From CADEED01 sp041395625 (GTDB lineage: Bacteria > Pseudomonadota > Gammaproteobacteria > Steroidobacterales > Steroidobacteraceae): a DNA stretch of 64,000 nucleotides. The translations under genes and the position numbers were made by a program. Shown here in pieces: positions 43,114-52,894 of the stretch; positions within the stretch are counted from its first letter, which is position 1, and the number at the start of each line of letters is the position of its first letter. The DNA is taken from the NCBI GenBank assembly GCA_041395625.1, contig JAWLAE010000002.1, forward strand, positions 372,001-436,000, in the 5' to 3' direction. The notes under the pieces are model-generated. The model ran no database searches. It was given only the letters and a program-made list of their open reading frames with translations, and had not been told where the DNA came from.

Positions 43114-44279
43114 CAGAGTATCGCGCGAGGGTAAGAGCCCAGCACGCGAAACAGGGAGGCACGCTTCTTCAGCTCGGCGAGCGCCCGCTTGATCGCAGGG
43201 TCTTCGGCATGCCCCTCGATATCGAGGAAGAAAACATAGTCCCACTTCTGTCGCTTCGACGGTCGCGACTCAATGCGCGTCATGTTGATCGCATGCTGCG
43301 CGAACGGCTCCAGCAGTCTGAACAGCGCGCCATGGCTGCCAGTGTGTCGCGCCGAGCACAGCAGCGTCGTCTTGTCCTGGCCACTGGCACGAAACAGTTT
43401 GCGGCCCAGTACTAAGAAGCGCGTCGTGTTGTCTGGCCGGTCCTCAATCTCGGCCGCCAGCACGTTCAGGCCGTAAACCTCGGCCGCTGTCTCACCGGCT
43501 ATCGCCGCCGTGCCGTCCTCGTCGCGGGCGCGACGCGCGCCTTCGGCATTACTAGACACTGACACCCTTTCGACGGTCGGCAAATGTTCCTCGAGCCAGT
43601 TGCGACATTGGGCTAACGACTGGCTATGCGAGCAGATACGTTTGATCCCGACGAGCGACCCCATGCGTCCCATCAGGAACTGATGTACCCGCAACTCTAC
43701 TTCACCGCAGATCTTGAGTGGCGAAGACACGAATCGATCGAGCGTGTGATTGACGGTGCCCTCGGTCGAGTTCTCGATGGGTACGACACCGAAATCGGCG
43801 TGCCCAGCCTCGACTTCCTGGAACACCTCATCGATGGACGCAAGCGGCAGTGCGCGCACCGAATGACCGAAATGCTTTAGAACTGCGGTCTGGGTGAAGG
43901 TGCCTTCCGGCCCCAGGAACGCCACCTTGAGCGGCTCTTCCTGTGCCAGGCAGGCGGACATGATTTCGCGGAATAGACGCAACACTTCTTCGTCGCGCAA
44001 CGGGCCCTTGTTCCGCTCCTTCGCCATGCGTAGCACTTGGGCTTCGCGCTCCGGGCGATAGAACTCTATCGGACTACCTACCAGACCGTGTTTCGAATCG
44101 GCCACTCGCCGTGCGAGCGCGGCGCGTGCATTCAGCAGCTCGTGAATCTGCCGATCGACGCTGTCGATTTCACCGCGCAATGACTCGAGCGGCGCAATTT
44201 CCATCTTGGCGCGCCCGCCAGCGCGAGCGCTGCCGCGCTTGGATTTGGCCCGTGGGGTTTTCTTGGTCATGGCGCTCAA
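43113..44279 (-). CDS. pheA: Chorismate mutase / prephenate dehydratase (P-protein)
   Basis: 388 residues. N-terminal ~25 residues are basic and disordered. A chorismate mutase domain follows (about 28-110; LRGEIDSVDRQIHELLNAR), then prephenate dehydratase (about 115-295; VAFLGPEGTFTQTAVLKHFG, FGVVPIENSTEGTVNHTLDR, TAAIAGETAAEVYGLNVLA). A C-terminal ACT domain (GSHGALFRLLEPFAQHAINM, TRIESRPSKR) senses phenylalanine. Two steps from chorismate to phenylpyruvate. It overlaps serA by four bases upstream and hisC by one base downstream. Confidence 0.97.
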   Translation of the reverse strand: MSAMTKKTPRAKSKRGSARAGGRAKMEIAPLESLRGEIDSVDRQIHELLNARAALARRVADSKHGLVGSPIEFYRPEREAQVLRMAKERNKGPLRDEEVLRLFREIMSACLAQEEPLKVAFLGPEGTFTQTAVLKHFGHSVRALPLASIDEVFQEVEAGHADFGVVPIENSTEGTVNHTLDRFVSSPLKICGEVELRVHQFLMGRMGSLVGIKRICSHSQSLAQCRNWLEEHLPTVERVSVSSNAEGARRARDEDGTAAIAGETAAEVYGLNVLAAEIEDRPDNTTRFLVLGRKLFRASGQDKTTLLCSARHTGSHGALFRLLEPFAQHAINMTRIESRPSKRQKWDYVFFLDIEGHAEDPAIKRALAELKKRASLFRVLGSYPRAIL

Positions 44280-45451
44280 ACCAGCCGTGCCGTCAAGACA
44301 CCGTCGATTCCACGCAGCTGCGTGAGCACGGCGTCGTCCACCGAACCATCGGTGTCGATCAACGTGTACGCGTAGTCGCCGCGCGACTTGTTGAGCAACT
44401 CGGCGATGTTCATCTTGCGCGAAGCCAGCGCGGTCGAGATCTGACCCACCATGTTCGGCACGTTGCGATTGGCGACCGCAATTCGCATGGTGTTCGGCAC
44501 ACGCGGCAGCACAGATTCCGGGAAATTGACGCTGTGCCGGATGTTGCCGTTTTCCAGATAGTCGCGCAGGGTTTCAGCCACCATCACGGCGCAGTTGTCC
44601 TCGGCTTCTGCAGTGGAAGCGCCCAAGTGCGGCAACGTTACGACTCGTGGATGATCCTTGAGCGCATTGCTCGGGAAGTCACAGACGTAGGCATGCACAT
44701 GGCCTGTGTCGAGCGCCGCCAATATGGCCTGCTCGTCGACGATCGGCGCGCGTGAGAAATTCAGCACCGCGCCGCCCTTGCGCAGCAGCTGCAATCGCGC
44801 AGCGTTGACGACACCACGGGTATGGTCGTTCAGTGGCACATGTACCGTGATGAGATCGCTACGCGCAAACAGATCGTCGAGCGACAGTGCCTGCTCGACG
44901 TTCGACGACAACTGCCAGGCGCGCTGCACGGTGATCTGTGGATCGTAGCCCAGCACCTTCATGCCGAGACTCAACGCGCTGTTGGCCACCTCAACGCCGA
45001 TCGCGCCGAGACCGATGACACCGAGTGTTCGGCCAGGCAACTCGAAACCGGCGAAATTCTTCTTGCCCTTCTCGACAGCAACGTCGATGGCCCGGTCGTC
45101 ACCGGACTGGGCGCGCGCGAACTGCCATGCCTGACAGATATTGCGGGCAGCGAGAAACATCGCGGCGATGACCAGTTCCTTCACGGCGTTGGCGTTCGCG
45201 CCGGGCGCATTGAACACCGGCACGCCGCGTTTGGACAACTCGGCCACCGGAATATTGTTGACACCCGCGCCCGCCCTGCCAACCCCCAGCACGGACTCCG
45301 GAATGGGCATGGCGTGCATGTCCGCCGAGCGCACCAGGATGGCGTGCGGGCGATTGATGTCGGATGCAATCTCGTAACGATCACGCGGCAGGCGCTCCAG
45401 CCCCCGGACGCTGATGTTGTTGAGCTGTAGTATGCGAAAACGATCAGCCAT
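44276..45451 (-). CDS. serA: D-3-phosphoglycerate dehydrogenase
   Basis: 391 residues from the ATG at 45451, which overlaps the end of serC by eight bases. NAD-dependent first step of serine synthesis. Marks: VGRAGAGVNNIPVAELSKRG, the Rossmann motif GRTLGVIGLGAIGVEVANSA, active-site HLGASTAEAEDNCAVMVAET, and a C-terminal ACT domain (NMVGQISTALASRKMNIAEL) for serine feedback. Compact form without the extra domain of mycobacterial SerA. Confidence 0.96.
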   Translation of the reverse strand: MADRFRILQLNNISVRGLERLPRDRYEIASDINRPHAILVRSADMHAMPIPESVLGVGRAGAGVNNIPVAELSKRGVPVFNAPGANANAVKELVIAAMFLAARNICQAWQFARAQSGDDRAIDVAVEKGKKNFAGFELPGRTLGVIGLGAIGVEVANSALSLGMKVLGYDPQITVQRAWQLSSNVEQALSLDDLFARSDLITVHVPLNDHTRGVVNAARLQLLRKGGAVLNFSRAPIVDEQAILAALDTGHVHAYVCDFPSNALKDHPRVVTLPHLGASTAEAEDNCAVMVAETLRDYLENGNIRHSVNFPESVLPRVPNTMRIAVANRNVPNMVGQISTALASRKMNIAELLNKSRGDYAYTLIDTDGSVDDAVLTQLRGIDGVLTARLV

Positions 45452-46523
45452 GGCGTTTTGCGAAGTCCTGCATGAAGTCGACCAGCGCCTGCACGCCCGC
45501 AAGCGGCATCGCGTTGTAAATACTCGCGCGCATGCCCCCGACCGAGCGGTGACCTTCGAGATTCTTCAATCCGGCCGCCGCCGCCTCGGCAACGAAAGTC
45601 TTCTCGAGCTCGGGATTGGGAATAGTAAAAGGAACGTTCATCCACGAGCGGCAATGCTTCGCGACCGGATTGCGGTAATAACCGGACGCGTCGATCGAGC
45701 CGTATAACAACTCAGCCTTGGTACGATTGCGCGCCGCGACTGCGGCGAGCCCGCCCTGACGCTTCAGCCACTTGAACACCAGACCCGCCATGTACCAGCC
45801 GAACGTGGGCGGTGTATTGAGCATCGAGTTGTCGTCGGCCATCGCCTTGAAATCCCACACCAGCGGTGTGCCGGGGCGCGCCTTGCCGATGAGATCGTCA
45901 CGCACGATCACGATGCAGATACCGGCCGGACCAATATTCTTCTGGGCGCCCGCATAGATGACGCCAAACTTCGCCACGTCGAGCGGTCGCGACAAGATGG
46001 TCGAGGAGAAATCACCCACCAGCGGAGTGGCGCCGGCGTCGGGCACGTAGTCGAACTCGACACCGCCAATGGTCTCGTTGGGGGTGTAGTGCAGATAGGC
46101 CGAACCTGGCGTTGGCCGCACGTCAGCTGCCGCCGGCACCGTGGAATAGTTGGACGCTGCCATGTCGGCCACGACTTTGACCTGACTGAAACGCTTGGCC
46201 TCGCTGATGGCCTTCTTGGACCACTGGCCCGTGTTCACGTAGTCGACGGTGCTGTCGGACGCCGTGAGATTGAGCGGAATGCCGGCAAACATGCCCGTGG
46301 CGCCGCCTTGCAGGAACAGCACCTTGTAATTGGCGGGCACCGCCAGCAGTTCACGCAGATCCGACTCGGCCTGCTGCGCAACCGCTACGAATGCCTTGCT
46401 GCGATGACTGACTTCCATCACCGACATGCCCGAGGACTGCCAGTCGAGCAGCTGCGACTGTGCTTCCTCCAGCACTTCCAGTGGCAGCGTGGCGGGGCCC
46501 GCAGCGAAATTGAATACGCGCAC
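45444..46523 (-). CDS. serC: Phosphoserine aminotransferase
   Basis: 359 residues. PLP enzyme making 3-phosphoserine, also used for pyridoxine precursor. Family marks: VFNFAAGPATLPLEVLEEAQ, LFLQGGATGMFAGIPLNL, the lysine in GVIYAGAQKNIGPAGICIVI, and MRASIYNAMPLAGVQALVDF. Located 52 bases after gyrA and overlapping serA, so it probably heads the serine/aromatic run. Confidence 0.97.
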   Translation of the reverse strand: MRVFNFAAGPATLPLEVLEEAQSQLLDWQSSGMSVMEVSHRSKAFVAVAQQAESDLRELLAVPANYKVLFLQGGATGMFAGIPLNLTASDSTVDYVNTGQWSKKAISEAKRFSQVKVVADMAASNYSTVPAAADVRPTPGSAYLHYTPNETIGGVEFDYVPDAGATPLVGDFSSTILSRPLDVAKFGVIYAGAQKNIGPAGICIVIVRDDLIGKARPGTPLVWDFKAMADDNSMLNTPPTFGWYMAGLVFKWLKRQGGLAAVAARNRTKAELLYGSIDASGYYRNPVAKHCRSWMNVPFTIPNPELEKTFVAEAAAAGLKNLEGHRSVGGMRASIYNAMPLAGVQALVDFMQDFAKRHG

Positions 46524-46575
46524 GAATTATCCTCAAACTAACAATAATGACTTTGCACGGCGCATGGCGGCCGCT

Positions 46576-49194
46576 TCAGGCGGGTGATCCCGGCGGCAGG
46601 CTGTCGGACGAGCCGTCCACCTCGTCGCTCGTCTCGCCATCATCGCCGAGGTTCTCGATACGCTCGATGCCGACCAGCCGCTCGCCCTCGTCCAGACGAA
46701 TCAGTCGGACGCCCTGGGTATTACGCCCCACGATCGAAATATCGCTGACCGGCGTGCGCACCAGTGTGCCACTCGAACTGATCAGCATCAGCTCCTGGTT
46801 CTGCGACACGAGCAAGGCGCCCACCATCGCGCCATTGCGGTCGGTCGTCTGCATGGCGATGACGCCCTGCCCGCCACGGCCTTGCGAGGGGAAGTCTTCC
46901 AGCGGCGTCAGCTTGCCATAACCATTGTCCGAGGCGGTGAGCACATAGCCTTCGCTCACGACGATCAGCGAGATCAGTCGGTGCGGTTCGCCCGCAGTTT
47001 CACCCAGTCGGATCCCGCGCACGCCGGCCGCTTCACGACCCATTGCTCGCACGGCTTCCTCGTGAAACCGAATGGCCTTGCCGCCGCTCGTAGCCAGGAT
47101 GATGTCGCGGGCACCGTCAGTGAGCGCGACACCGACGAGCCGGTCGCCTTCTTCGAGCGAGAGCGCGATGATGCCGCTGGTGCGCGGTCGCGAGAACGCC
47201 GACAGCGGCGTCTTCTTGACCGTACCGAATGCTGTGGCCATGAAGACGAAGTGCTCGTCGTCGAACTGCTTGATGGGCAGGATGGCATTGATGCGCTCAC
47301 CATCTTCCAAGGGCAACAGATTCACCATCGGCTTGCCGCGCGCATTGCGCCCCGCCTGGGGCAGCGTGAACACACGCAACCAGTAAACCTTGCCGCGATT
47401 GGAGAAGCACAGAATCGTATCGTGCGTGTGCGCGACGAACAGCGTCTCGACGAAATCCTCGTCCTTGACTGCCGTGGCCGCCTTACCGCGGCCGCCGCGC
47501 CGCTGGGTCTGATACTCCGTCAGCGGCTGCGACTTGGCGTAGCCGGCGTGCGACAGCGTGACGACAACGTCCTGCGGCTCGATCAGGTCCTCGGTCGTTA
47601 GATCAGAGGCCGCGATATTTATTTCGGTACGCCGCGCCTCACCGTATTCGTCGCGCACGGCGATCAGCTCATCGCGAACGACCTGGGTGAGCCGCTCGGC
47701 GCGCGCCAGGATATCGGACAGATCGACGATGCGCTCCAGCAGCTCCTTGTATTCGGCCAGGATCTTGTCCTGCTCGAGTCCCGTGAGCCGATTGAGGCGC
47801 ATGTCGAGTATCGCTTGCGCTTGCGCATCCGACAGGCGATAACCAGTGGCATCGGCCGTGAGGCCAAGTTCGTCCGGCAAGCCGAGTGGTCGGGTCGAGA
47901 TCGTACCGGCGCGCTGCAGCATTGCCGGCACGGCGCCCGGACCCCAACCGCGCGCGAGCAATGCTGCTTTGGCTTCCGCCGGTGCGGGCGACGCCTTGAT
48001 GAGCGCGATCACCTCATCGATGTTCGCGAGCGCGACTGCGAGCCCTTCGAGTATGTGCGCGCGGTCGCGCGCCTTGGCGAGCTCGAACACCGTCCGGCGC
48101 GTGACCACTTCGCGCCGATGCCGCAGGAATGCATCGAGCATCTCCTTGAGCGACAACAACCGGGGCTGGCCGTCGACCAACGCGACCATGTTGATGCCAA
48201 ATACGGTCTCGAGCGGCGTCTGCGCATAGAGATTGTTGAGCAGCACCTCGGCATTCTCGCCACGCTTCAGCTCGATCACGATCCGCATGCCGTCCTTGTC
48301 GGATTCGTCGCGCAAGCCATCCGCAGAGATGCCTTCGATCTGCTTGTTGCGAACCAGGTCGGCGATCCGCTCGATCAGCCGCGCTTTGTTCACCTGATAT
48401 GGCAGCTCGGTGATGATGATGGCCTGGCGGTCGCCTCGACCCATGTCCTCGATCTGCGTCCGACCACGGATCGACAAGCGGCCGCGGCCGGTCTTGTAAG
48501 CCGTGCCAATTTCCTGCGCGCCGTTGATGATCCCGGCCGTCGGAAAGTCGGGGCCCGGCACATGTTGCATCAAGCCAGCCAGCGAGATCGCCGGGTCGTC
48601 GAGCACGGCGAGGCAGGCGTTGACGATCTCGGTCAGATTGTGCGGCGGAATATTGGTAGCCATGCCGACCGCAATACCTGCCGAGCCATTGATCAGCAGA
48701 TTCGGCACGCGCGCCGGCAGCACGGACGGCTCGGTCTCGGACTCATCGTAGTTCGGCACGAAATCGACGGTCTGCTTGTCGATATCGGCCAGCAGCTCAC
48801 CGGCGAGCTTCGACATGCGCACTTCCGTGTAACGCATGGCCGCCGGCGCGTCACCATCGACCGAGCCGAAGTTTCCCTGGCCGTCCACCAGCAGATGGCG
48901 CATCGAGAAGGGTTGCGCCATACGCACGAGCGCATCGTAGACAGCGCTGTCGCCATGCGGATGGTACTTGCCGATGACGTCGCCAACGACACGCGCAGAC
49001 TTCTTGTATGCCTTGTTGTAGTCATTGCCGAGTTCACGCATCGCGAACAGGATGCGGCGATGCACCGGCTTGAGCCCGTCGCGCACGTCTGGCAGCGCAC
49101 GGCCCACGATGACGCTCATCGCATAGTCGAGATACGACTTGCGCATCTCGTCCTCGAGGTTGACGGGCAGTATTTCGCGCGCGATGTCAGTCAT
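46576..49194 (-). CDS. gyrA: DNA gyrase subunit A
   Basis: 872 residues from the ATG at 49194 (MTDIAREILPVNLED). The frame is open further upstream to 49650, but that part lies opposite ubiG and is spurious. Catalytic tyrosine region AAMRYTEVRMSKLAGELL. Quinolone-resistance region KYHPHGDSAVYDALVRMAQ keeps Ser83 and Asp87 (E. coli numbering), the susceptible form. GyrA-box QRRGGRGK and six-bladed C-terminal pinwheel repeats are present. Introduces negative supercoils with GyrB. It is divergent from ubiG across 175 bases. Confidence 0.98.
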   Translation of the reverse strand: MTDIAREILPVNLEDEMRKSYLDYAMSVIVGRALPDVRDGLKPVHRRILFAMRELGNDYNKAYKKSARVVGDVIGKYHPHGDSAVYDALVRMAQPFSMRHLLVDGQGNFGSVDGDAPAAMRYTEVRMSKLAGELLADIDKQTVDFVPNYDESETEPSVLPARVPNLLINGSAGIAVGMATNIPPHNLTEIVNACLAVLDDPAISLAGLMQHVPGPDFPTAGIINGAQEIGTAYKTGRGRLSIRGRTQIEDMGRGDRQAIIITELPYQVNKARLIERIADLVRNKQIEGISADGLRDESDKDGMRIVIELKRGENAEVLLNNLYAQTPLETVFGINMVALVDGQPRLLSLKEMLDAFLRHRREVVTRRTVFELAKARDRAHILEGLAVALANIDEVIALIKASPAPAEAKAALLARGWGPGAVPAMLQRAGTISTRPLGLPDELGLTADATGYRLSDAQAQAILDMRLNRLTGLEQDKILAEYKELLERIVDLSDILARAERLTQVVRDELIAVRDEYGEARRTEINIAASDLTTEDLIEPQDVVVTLSHAGYAKSQPLTEYQTQRRGGRGKAATAVKDEDFVETLFVAHTHDTILCFSNRGKVYWLRVFTLPQAGRNARGKPMVNLLPLEDGERINAILPIKQFDDEHFVFMATAFGTVKKTPLSAFSRPRTSGIIALSLEEGDRLVGVALTDGARDIILATSGGKAIRFHEEAVRAMGREAAGVRGIRLGETAGEPHRLISLIVVSEGYVLTASDNGYGKLTPLEDFPSQGRGGQGVIAMQTTDRNGAMVGALLVSQNQELMLISSSGTLVRTPVSDISIVGRNTQGVRLIRLDEGERLVGIERIENLGDDGETSDEVDGSSDSLPPGSPA

Positions 49195-49330
49195 GGGAAC
49201 GGGTCGCAGGCTTGCGAACACGAGCAGGGTCTTGGACAGATCATCGGGTGGGTATTCGGCAGCTACAAATGCAAGCAGAATTCTAACACAACGAGCCTGC
49301 GAACCACGCCTTTCGCACGCCCGGAACCGG

Positions 49331-49336
49331 TATACT
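49331..49336 (+). promoter_or_regulatory. Candidate -10 element upstream of ubiG
   Basis: TATACT lies 34 bases before the ubiG ATG, in the gyrA/ubiG divergent region. No good -35 at the normal distance, so only weak support. Confidence 0.35.
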
Positions 49337-49369
49337 GAAGACCCCAGTCCGTGACTGATTTGCGCCCTT

Positions 49370-50131
49370 ATGCAGCACGCCAACCACAAGTCGGATACGC
49401 CCGCGCGGCAGGTGTCTGCCGACCCGGTGGAAATTGCGCGCTTCGACGCCAGCGCGCATCGGTTCTGGGACCCGGACGGTGAATTCAAACCGCTGCACCA
49501 ACTCAATCCGGTCCGGTTGCGATTCGTGGCCGAGCGTGCGCCATTGACCGGCAGAGCGGTGCTGGATGTCGGCTGCGGCGGCGGCCTGCTCGCCGAGTCC
49601 TTGAGCCGCGCGGGTGCCCAGGTCACCGCGATCGATCTCGCGCCCGGCATGATCGAGACAGCGCGGTTACATGCGATGGAAGCCGGGCTCGAAATCGACT
49701 ATCGACTAACGAGCATCGAAGAACTGGCCGCCGCAGAGCAGCGCTACGATGTCGTCACGTGCATGGAAATGCTCGAACACGTACCCGACCCAGCCGCGAC
49801 GGTGCGCTCCCTGGCGGCGGTGCTGCGGCCCGGTGGCGCATTGTTCGTATCGACCATCAACCGCACCCTCAAGGCGTTTGCCCTGGCAATCGTGGGCGCT
49901 GAGTATTTGACGCGCTTGGTCGCCCGTGGCACGCACGATTACGAACGCTTCATTCGCCCCGCGGAGCTGGCGCGTTACGGACGCGCAGCGGGGCTCGAGG
50001 TGCGCGATATCGGCGGGCTGCAGTACGACCCTTTCACTGCCACCTGCACGCTGGACTCCGACCCTGAAGTCAACTACATCATGCAGCTGAACCTGCCAAT
50101 CGAGCCGGCGCCGGTCGGCAACCAGACGTGA
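49370..50131 (+). CDS. ubiG: Ubiquinone biosynthesis O-methyltransferase UbiG
   Basis: 253 residues. SAM methyltransferase for both O-methylations in ubiquinone synthesis. SAM motif I VLDVGCGGGLLAESLSRAGA, family segments ARFDASAHRFWDPDGEFKPL and LNPVRLRFV at the N-terminus, CMEMLEHVPDP, STINRTLKAFALAIVGAEYL, and GTHDYERFIRPAEL. It overlaps the next gene by four bases. The ubiG-mupP pair next to gyrA is a common pseudomonad-type arrangement. Confidence 0.97.
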   Translation: MQHANHKSDTPARQVSADPVEIARFDASAHRFWDPDGEFKPLHQLNPVRLRFVAERAPLTGRAVLDVGCGGGLLAESLSRAGAQVTAIDLAPGMIETARLHAMEAGLEIDYRLTSIEELAAAEQRYDVVTCMEMLEHVPDPAATVRSLAAVLRPGGALFVSTINRTLKAFALAIVGAEYLTRLVARGTHDYERFIRPAELARYGRAAGLEVRDIGGLQYDPFTATCTLDSDPEVNYIMQLNLPIEPAPVGNQT

Positions 50132-50799
50132 GCGAACCGACGCTGCCGATCGACGCCGTCCTGTTCGACCTCGACGGCACCTTGCTCGACACCGCACCAG
50201 ACATGGGCGCAGCGCTCAACGCCTTGCTGCAGGAAGAAGGCCAGCGTGCGCTGCCGGCGGCGGTCATTCGGCCACACGTGTCCCACGGCGCCAAGGCGCT
50301 CGTGACCCTCGGCTTCGGCGTGCGCGACGGCGACGCAGGCAGCGAGTTCGAACGGCGGCGGCTCCGCTTTCTCGCGCTCTATTCGGACTGCCTGCGCAGC
50401 GCCACGGCGCCGTTCGAGGGGATCGAAGTCGTGCTTGCGGCACTGGAAAGCAGTGGTCGACCCTGGGGCATCGTTACTAACAAACCCGGCTGGCTCACTG
50501 AGCCGTTGCTGGCGTCGCTGGGCCTCGATCGGCGCGCTGCATGTGTGGTCAGTGGCGACACGCTCGCGGAACGCAAGCCTCATCCTCGGCCGCTGCTGCA
50601 TGCGGCGGACGTCATCGGTATCACTCCCGCTCGCTGTCTGTATGTTGGCGATGCCGAGCGCGATATGCAGGCGGCGGCCGCAGCCGGCATGCGTGCCGTC
50701 GTGGCGCGCTATGGCTATCTCGGCCCAGGTGATGATTTTGCCGCCTGGCCACAATACGGCGCGATCGATCGGCCATGCGACCTGCTCGCTTACTTATGA
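50128..50799 (+). CDS. mupP: HAD-family phosphatase (MupP / Gph-like)
   Basis: 223 residues. HAD motif I VLFDLDGTLLDTAPDMGAAL (nucleophile Asp), motif II IVTNKPGW, motif III lysine ERKPHPRPLLHAA and motif IV YVGDAERDMQAAAAAG. By fold it could be phosphoglycolate phosphatase, but its place directly after ubiG and near yciK matches MupP, the N-acetylmuramic-acid-6-phosphate phosphatase of peptidoglycan recycling in pseudomonads. The choice between the two rests on context. Confidence 0.85.
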   Translation: MSEPTLPIDAVLFDLDGTLLDTAPDMGAALNALLQEEGQRALPAAVIRPHVSHGAKALVTLGFGVRDGDAGSEFERRRLRFLALYSDCLRSATAPFEGIEVVLAALESSGRPWGIVTNKPGWLTEPLLASLGLDRRAACVVSGDTLAERKPHPRPLLHAADVIGITPARCLYVGDAERDMQAAAAAGMRAVVARYGYLGPGDDFAAWPQYGAIDRPCDLLAYL

Positions 50800-50809
50800 G
50801 GCGTCGCGG

Positions 50810-52132
50810 ATGACTGCGGTGGAGATCATGTTGCTGATCGGCGGCTTGGCGCTCGGCGTCCTGCTCGGCTACCTGATCGCAGCGCTGCGCGCGGGACGCC
50901 AGTCCGCGCAACTGCGTGTCGAGCTCGCGGCGGCTGAGGCTCGCCTGCAATCGGACGAAAAACAGCTGGCGCATGCTGGCGCACTGCTCGAGCAGAGTGA
51001 GGCACGCTTGCGGGCAGCCTTCGATGAACTGGCGGACAACTCCTTGCGCAACAACAGCGAAACCTTTCTGCGCCTGGCACGCGAGTCGCTCAGCCGTGAG
51101 CAAGTCACTGCGCACGCCAGCCTCAAGGAGCGCGAGACCGCCATCAGCCAAATGCTGGAACCCATTCGTGTCGCGCTCGCCAAGTCCGAACAGCAGGTAC
51201 AGGCACTCGAGCGGGAGCGCCTGGAGACATTTGGCGCGTTACGCGGTCATATCGAGAATCTCGGTCTTGGCCAGGCGCAGTTGGCGCGCGAGACCCGCAA
51301 TCTGGTGACCGCGCTGCGCCGGCCCGAAGTGCGCGGCCGCTGGGGCGAGATCACCTTGCGGCGCGTCGTCGAACTTGCCGGCCTGTCCGAGCATTGCGAC
51401 TTCACCGAACAGTTCCATGTCGAAGGCACCGACCGCACGCAACGGCCGGATCTGGTCGTCCACCTACCCGATCATCGTGATCTGGTAGTTGACGCCAAGA
51501 CGCCATTCGATGCCTTTCTCGAGGCCATCGACGCCGAAGACGAACCCACACGACGCGGCGCACTCGTCCGCCACGCTCGCCAGGTCGAAACGCGCGTGCG
51601 TGAACTGTCCAACAAGAGCTACTGGTCGCAGTTCGAGCGCAGCCCCGATTTCGCCATCCTGTTTCTGCCGGGCGATCAGTTCCTGTCGGCGGCTCTCGCC
51701 GAGAGTCCGGAGATAGTCGACCAGGCCCTGAAACGCAGCGTCATCATCGCGACGCCGTCTACCCTGATGGCGGTGCTGAAAGTGGTGGCCTACACGTGGC
51801 GACAATCGCAGGTAGCAGAGAACGCCGCCACGATCCGGCAACTCGGCCAGGATCTGCACGACCGTCTGAGCACTTTCGCCAATCATCTCGGCAGGTTAGG
51901 CAAGTCGCTGTCGGGCGCGGTGGACAACTACAACGCGGCGGTGGGTTCGTTGGAGCGCAACGTCATGCCACAGGCGCGTCGCTTTCCGGAACTCGGTGTC
52001 ACCGCCGATGCACCCCTGCCGATCATCGAACCCATCGACCGTCTGCTCCGCACGCCCACGGGCAGCGACGCCGGGGATGGTCCTGCGCCCGAATCGAGCG
52101 TTGCGATCGGCAAAGAGATTAGCGACGAGTGA
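50810..52132 (+). CDS. rmuC: DNA recombination protein RmuC
   Basis: 440 residues from the ATG at 50810; the longer open frame from 50435 overlaps mupP and is not coding. One N-terminal membrane helix (IMLLIGGLALGVLLGYLIAA), a long coiled coil (about 30-165), then the RmuC nuclease-like domain: RRPEVRGRWGEITLRRVVEL, PDHRDLVVDAKTPFDAFLEA, FAILFLPGDQFLSAAL and TPSTLMAVLKVVAYTWRQSQ. RmuC limits inversion at short inverted repeats. It overlaps the next gene by three bases or so. Confidence 0.95.
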   Translation: MTAVEIMLLIGGLALGVLLGYLIAALRAGRQSAQLRVELAAAEARLQSDEKQLAHAGALLEQSEARLRAAFDELADNSLRNNSETFLRLARESLSREQVTAHASLKERETAISQMLEPIRVALAKSEQQVQALERERLETFGALRGHIENLGLGQAQLARETRNLVTALRRPEVRGRWGEITLRRVVELAGLSEHCDFTEQFHVEGTDRTQRPDLVVHLPDHRDLVVDAKTPFDAFLEAIDAEDEPTRRGALVRHARQVETRVRELSNKSYWSQFERSPDFAILFLPGDQFLSAALAESPEIVDQALKRSVIIATPSTLMAVLKVVAYTWRQSQVAENAATIRQLGQDLHDRLSTFANHLGRLGKSLSGAVDNYNAAVGSLERNVMPQARRFPELGVTADAPLPIIEPIDRLLRTPTGSDAGDGPAPESSVAIGKEISDE

Positions 52133-52893
52133 TCCCGGCCGCGCGCGAGGCATTTGCCGCGGCCACCCCTGCCGGCTCGCCGCGCTATTTCGCGTGGCTC
52201 TACGCTTCGGTCGCACAACGTCCGCTGCTGGAATTGCTGTTGGCGCTCGAGCAGGAACTTTGCGCCAGTGTGCGCGCGGGCATCGATCACTCGGTGGCGC
52301 ATGCCAGGCTGAGCTGGTGGGCAACAGAGGCCGAGCAGCTGCTGGCCGGCACAGCGCGGCACCCGCTCACCCAGGCGCTGCAGCTTGCATGCCGGCAACA
52401 GATCTTGCCAACGCTCGATCTGCGAGCGCTGATAGCCACGTTGCAATGGGACCTGGCCGCAGCACCACTGCCATCGAGCGCCGAACGACAGTACCATGCA
52501 GCGGCATGGTCAGGCGGGCTGTTCGAGCCACTGGTTCAGTCGTTAGTTGCCAGCGAAGACTGTGCGACGCAGGCAGCCGATCTCGAGCATTTCGCGCGCA
52601 ACGCCGGCATGGCACTTGGCCTCGTGCGGATATTCCAAAGGATGCCTGTCGATCACGCTACCAGTCTGCGGACCGAGATCGCCGCCGCCGCGCAAGCGGC
52701 CGTCGCAGAGCTGCCGCGCACGCGACAGCCGGCGTTGCGCCCCGTTCTGGTCTGGCTCGGATGCAGTTATGATGCAGCAGCGCGCGACGAGCACACGAGC
52801 GCCCGTCGCTGGTCGCTGTTGCGCGTCAACCTGCGCGCGTGGCGTCACGCTGTTCGGGCCAATACCCGCGCTTTCCGTCTAACCGAGCCCTGA
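52129..52893 (+). CDS. Squalene/phytoene-synthase-like protein, probably non-catalytic
   Basis: 254 residues with a GTG start overlapping the rmuC stop. The all-alpha pattern (SPRYFAWLYASVAQRPLLEL, SVAHARLSWWATEAEQL, HFARNAGMALGLVRIF) matches the trans-isoprenyl synthase fold near squalene and phytoene synthases. However, the two Asp-rich metal motifs are missing: where active enzymes have a D..xD after GLxxxLRD, this has QRMPVD. Such members resemble NDUFAF6 of mitochondria, a non-enzymatic assembly factor. The position between rmuC and yciK suggests a housekeeping role of unknown kind. Confidence 0.7.
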   Translation: MIPAAREAFAAATPAGSPRYFAWLYASVAQRPLLELLLALEQELCASVRAGIDHSVAHARLSWWATEAEQLLAGTARHPLTQALQLACRQQILPTLDLRALIATLQWDLAAAPLPSSAERQYHAAAWSGGLFEPLVQSLVASEDCATQAADLEHFARNAGMALGLVRIFQRMPVDHATSLRTEIAAAAQAAVAELPRTRQPALRPVLVWLGCSYDAAARDEHTSARRWSLLRVNLRAWRHAVRANTRAFRLTEP

Positions 52894-52894
52894 T

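Noticed and set aside
47815..49338. Long open frame of 507 codons opposite gyrA
   Set aside because: Shadow of gyrA, which has full family motifs in the other strand.
49195..49650. Upstream extension of the gyrA frame
   Set aside because: Runs opposite ubiG, with poor composition; GyrA homology begins at the ATG at 49194.
50435..50809. Upstream extension of the rmuC frame
   Set aside because: Lies out of frame within mupP; RmuC membrane helix begins just after 50810.
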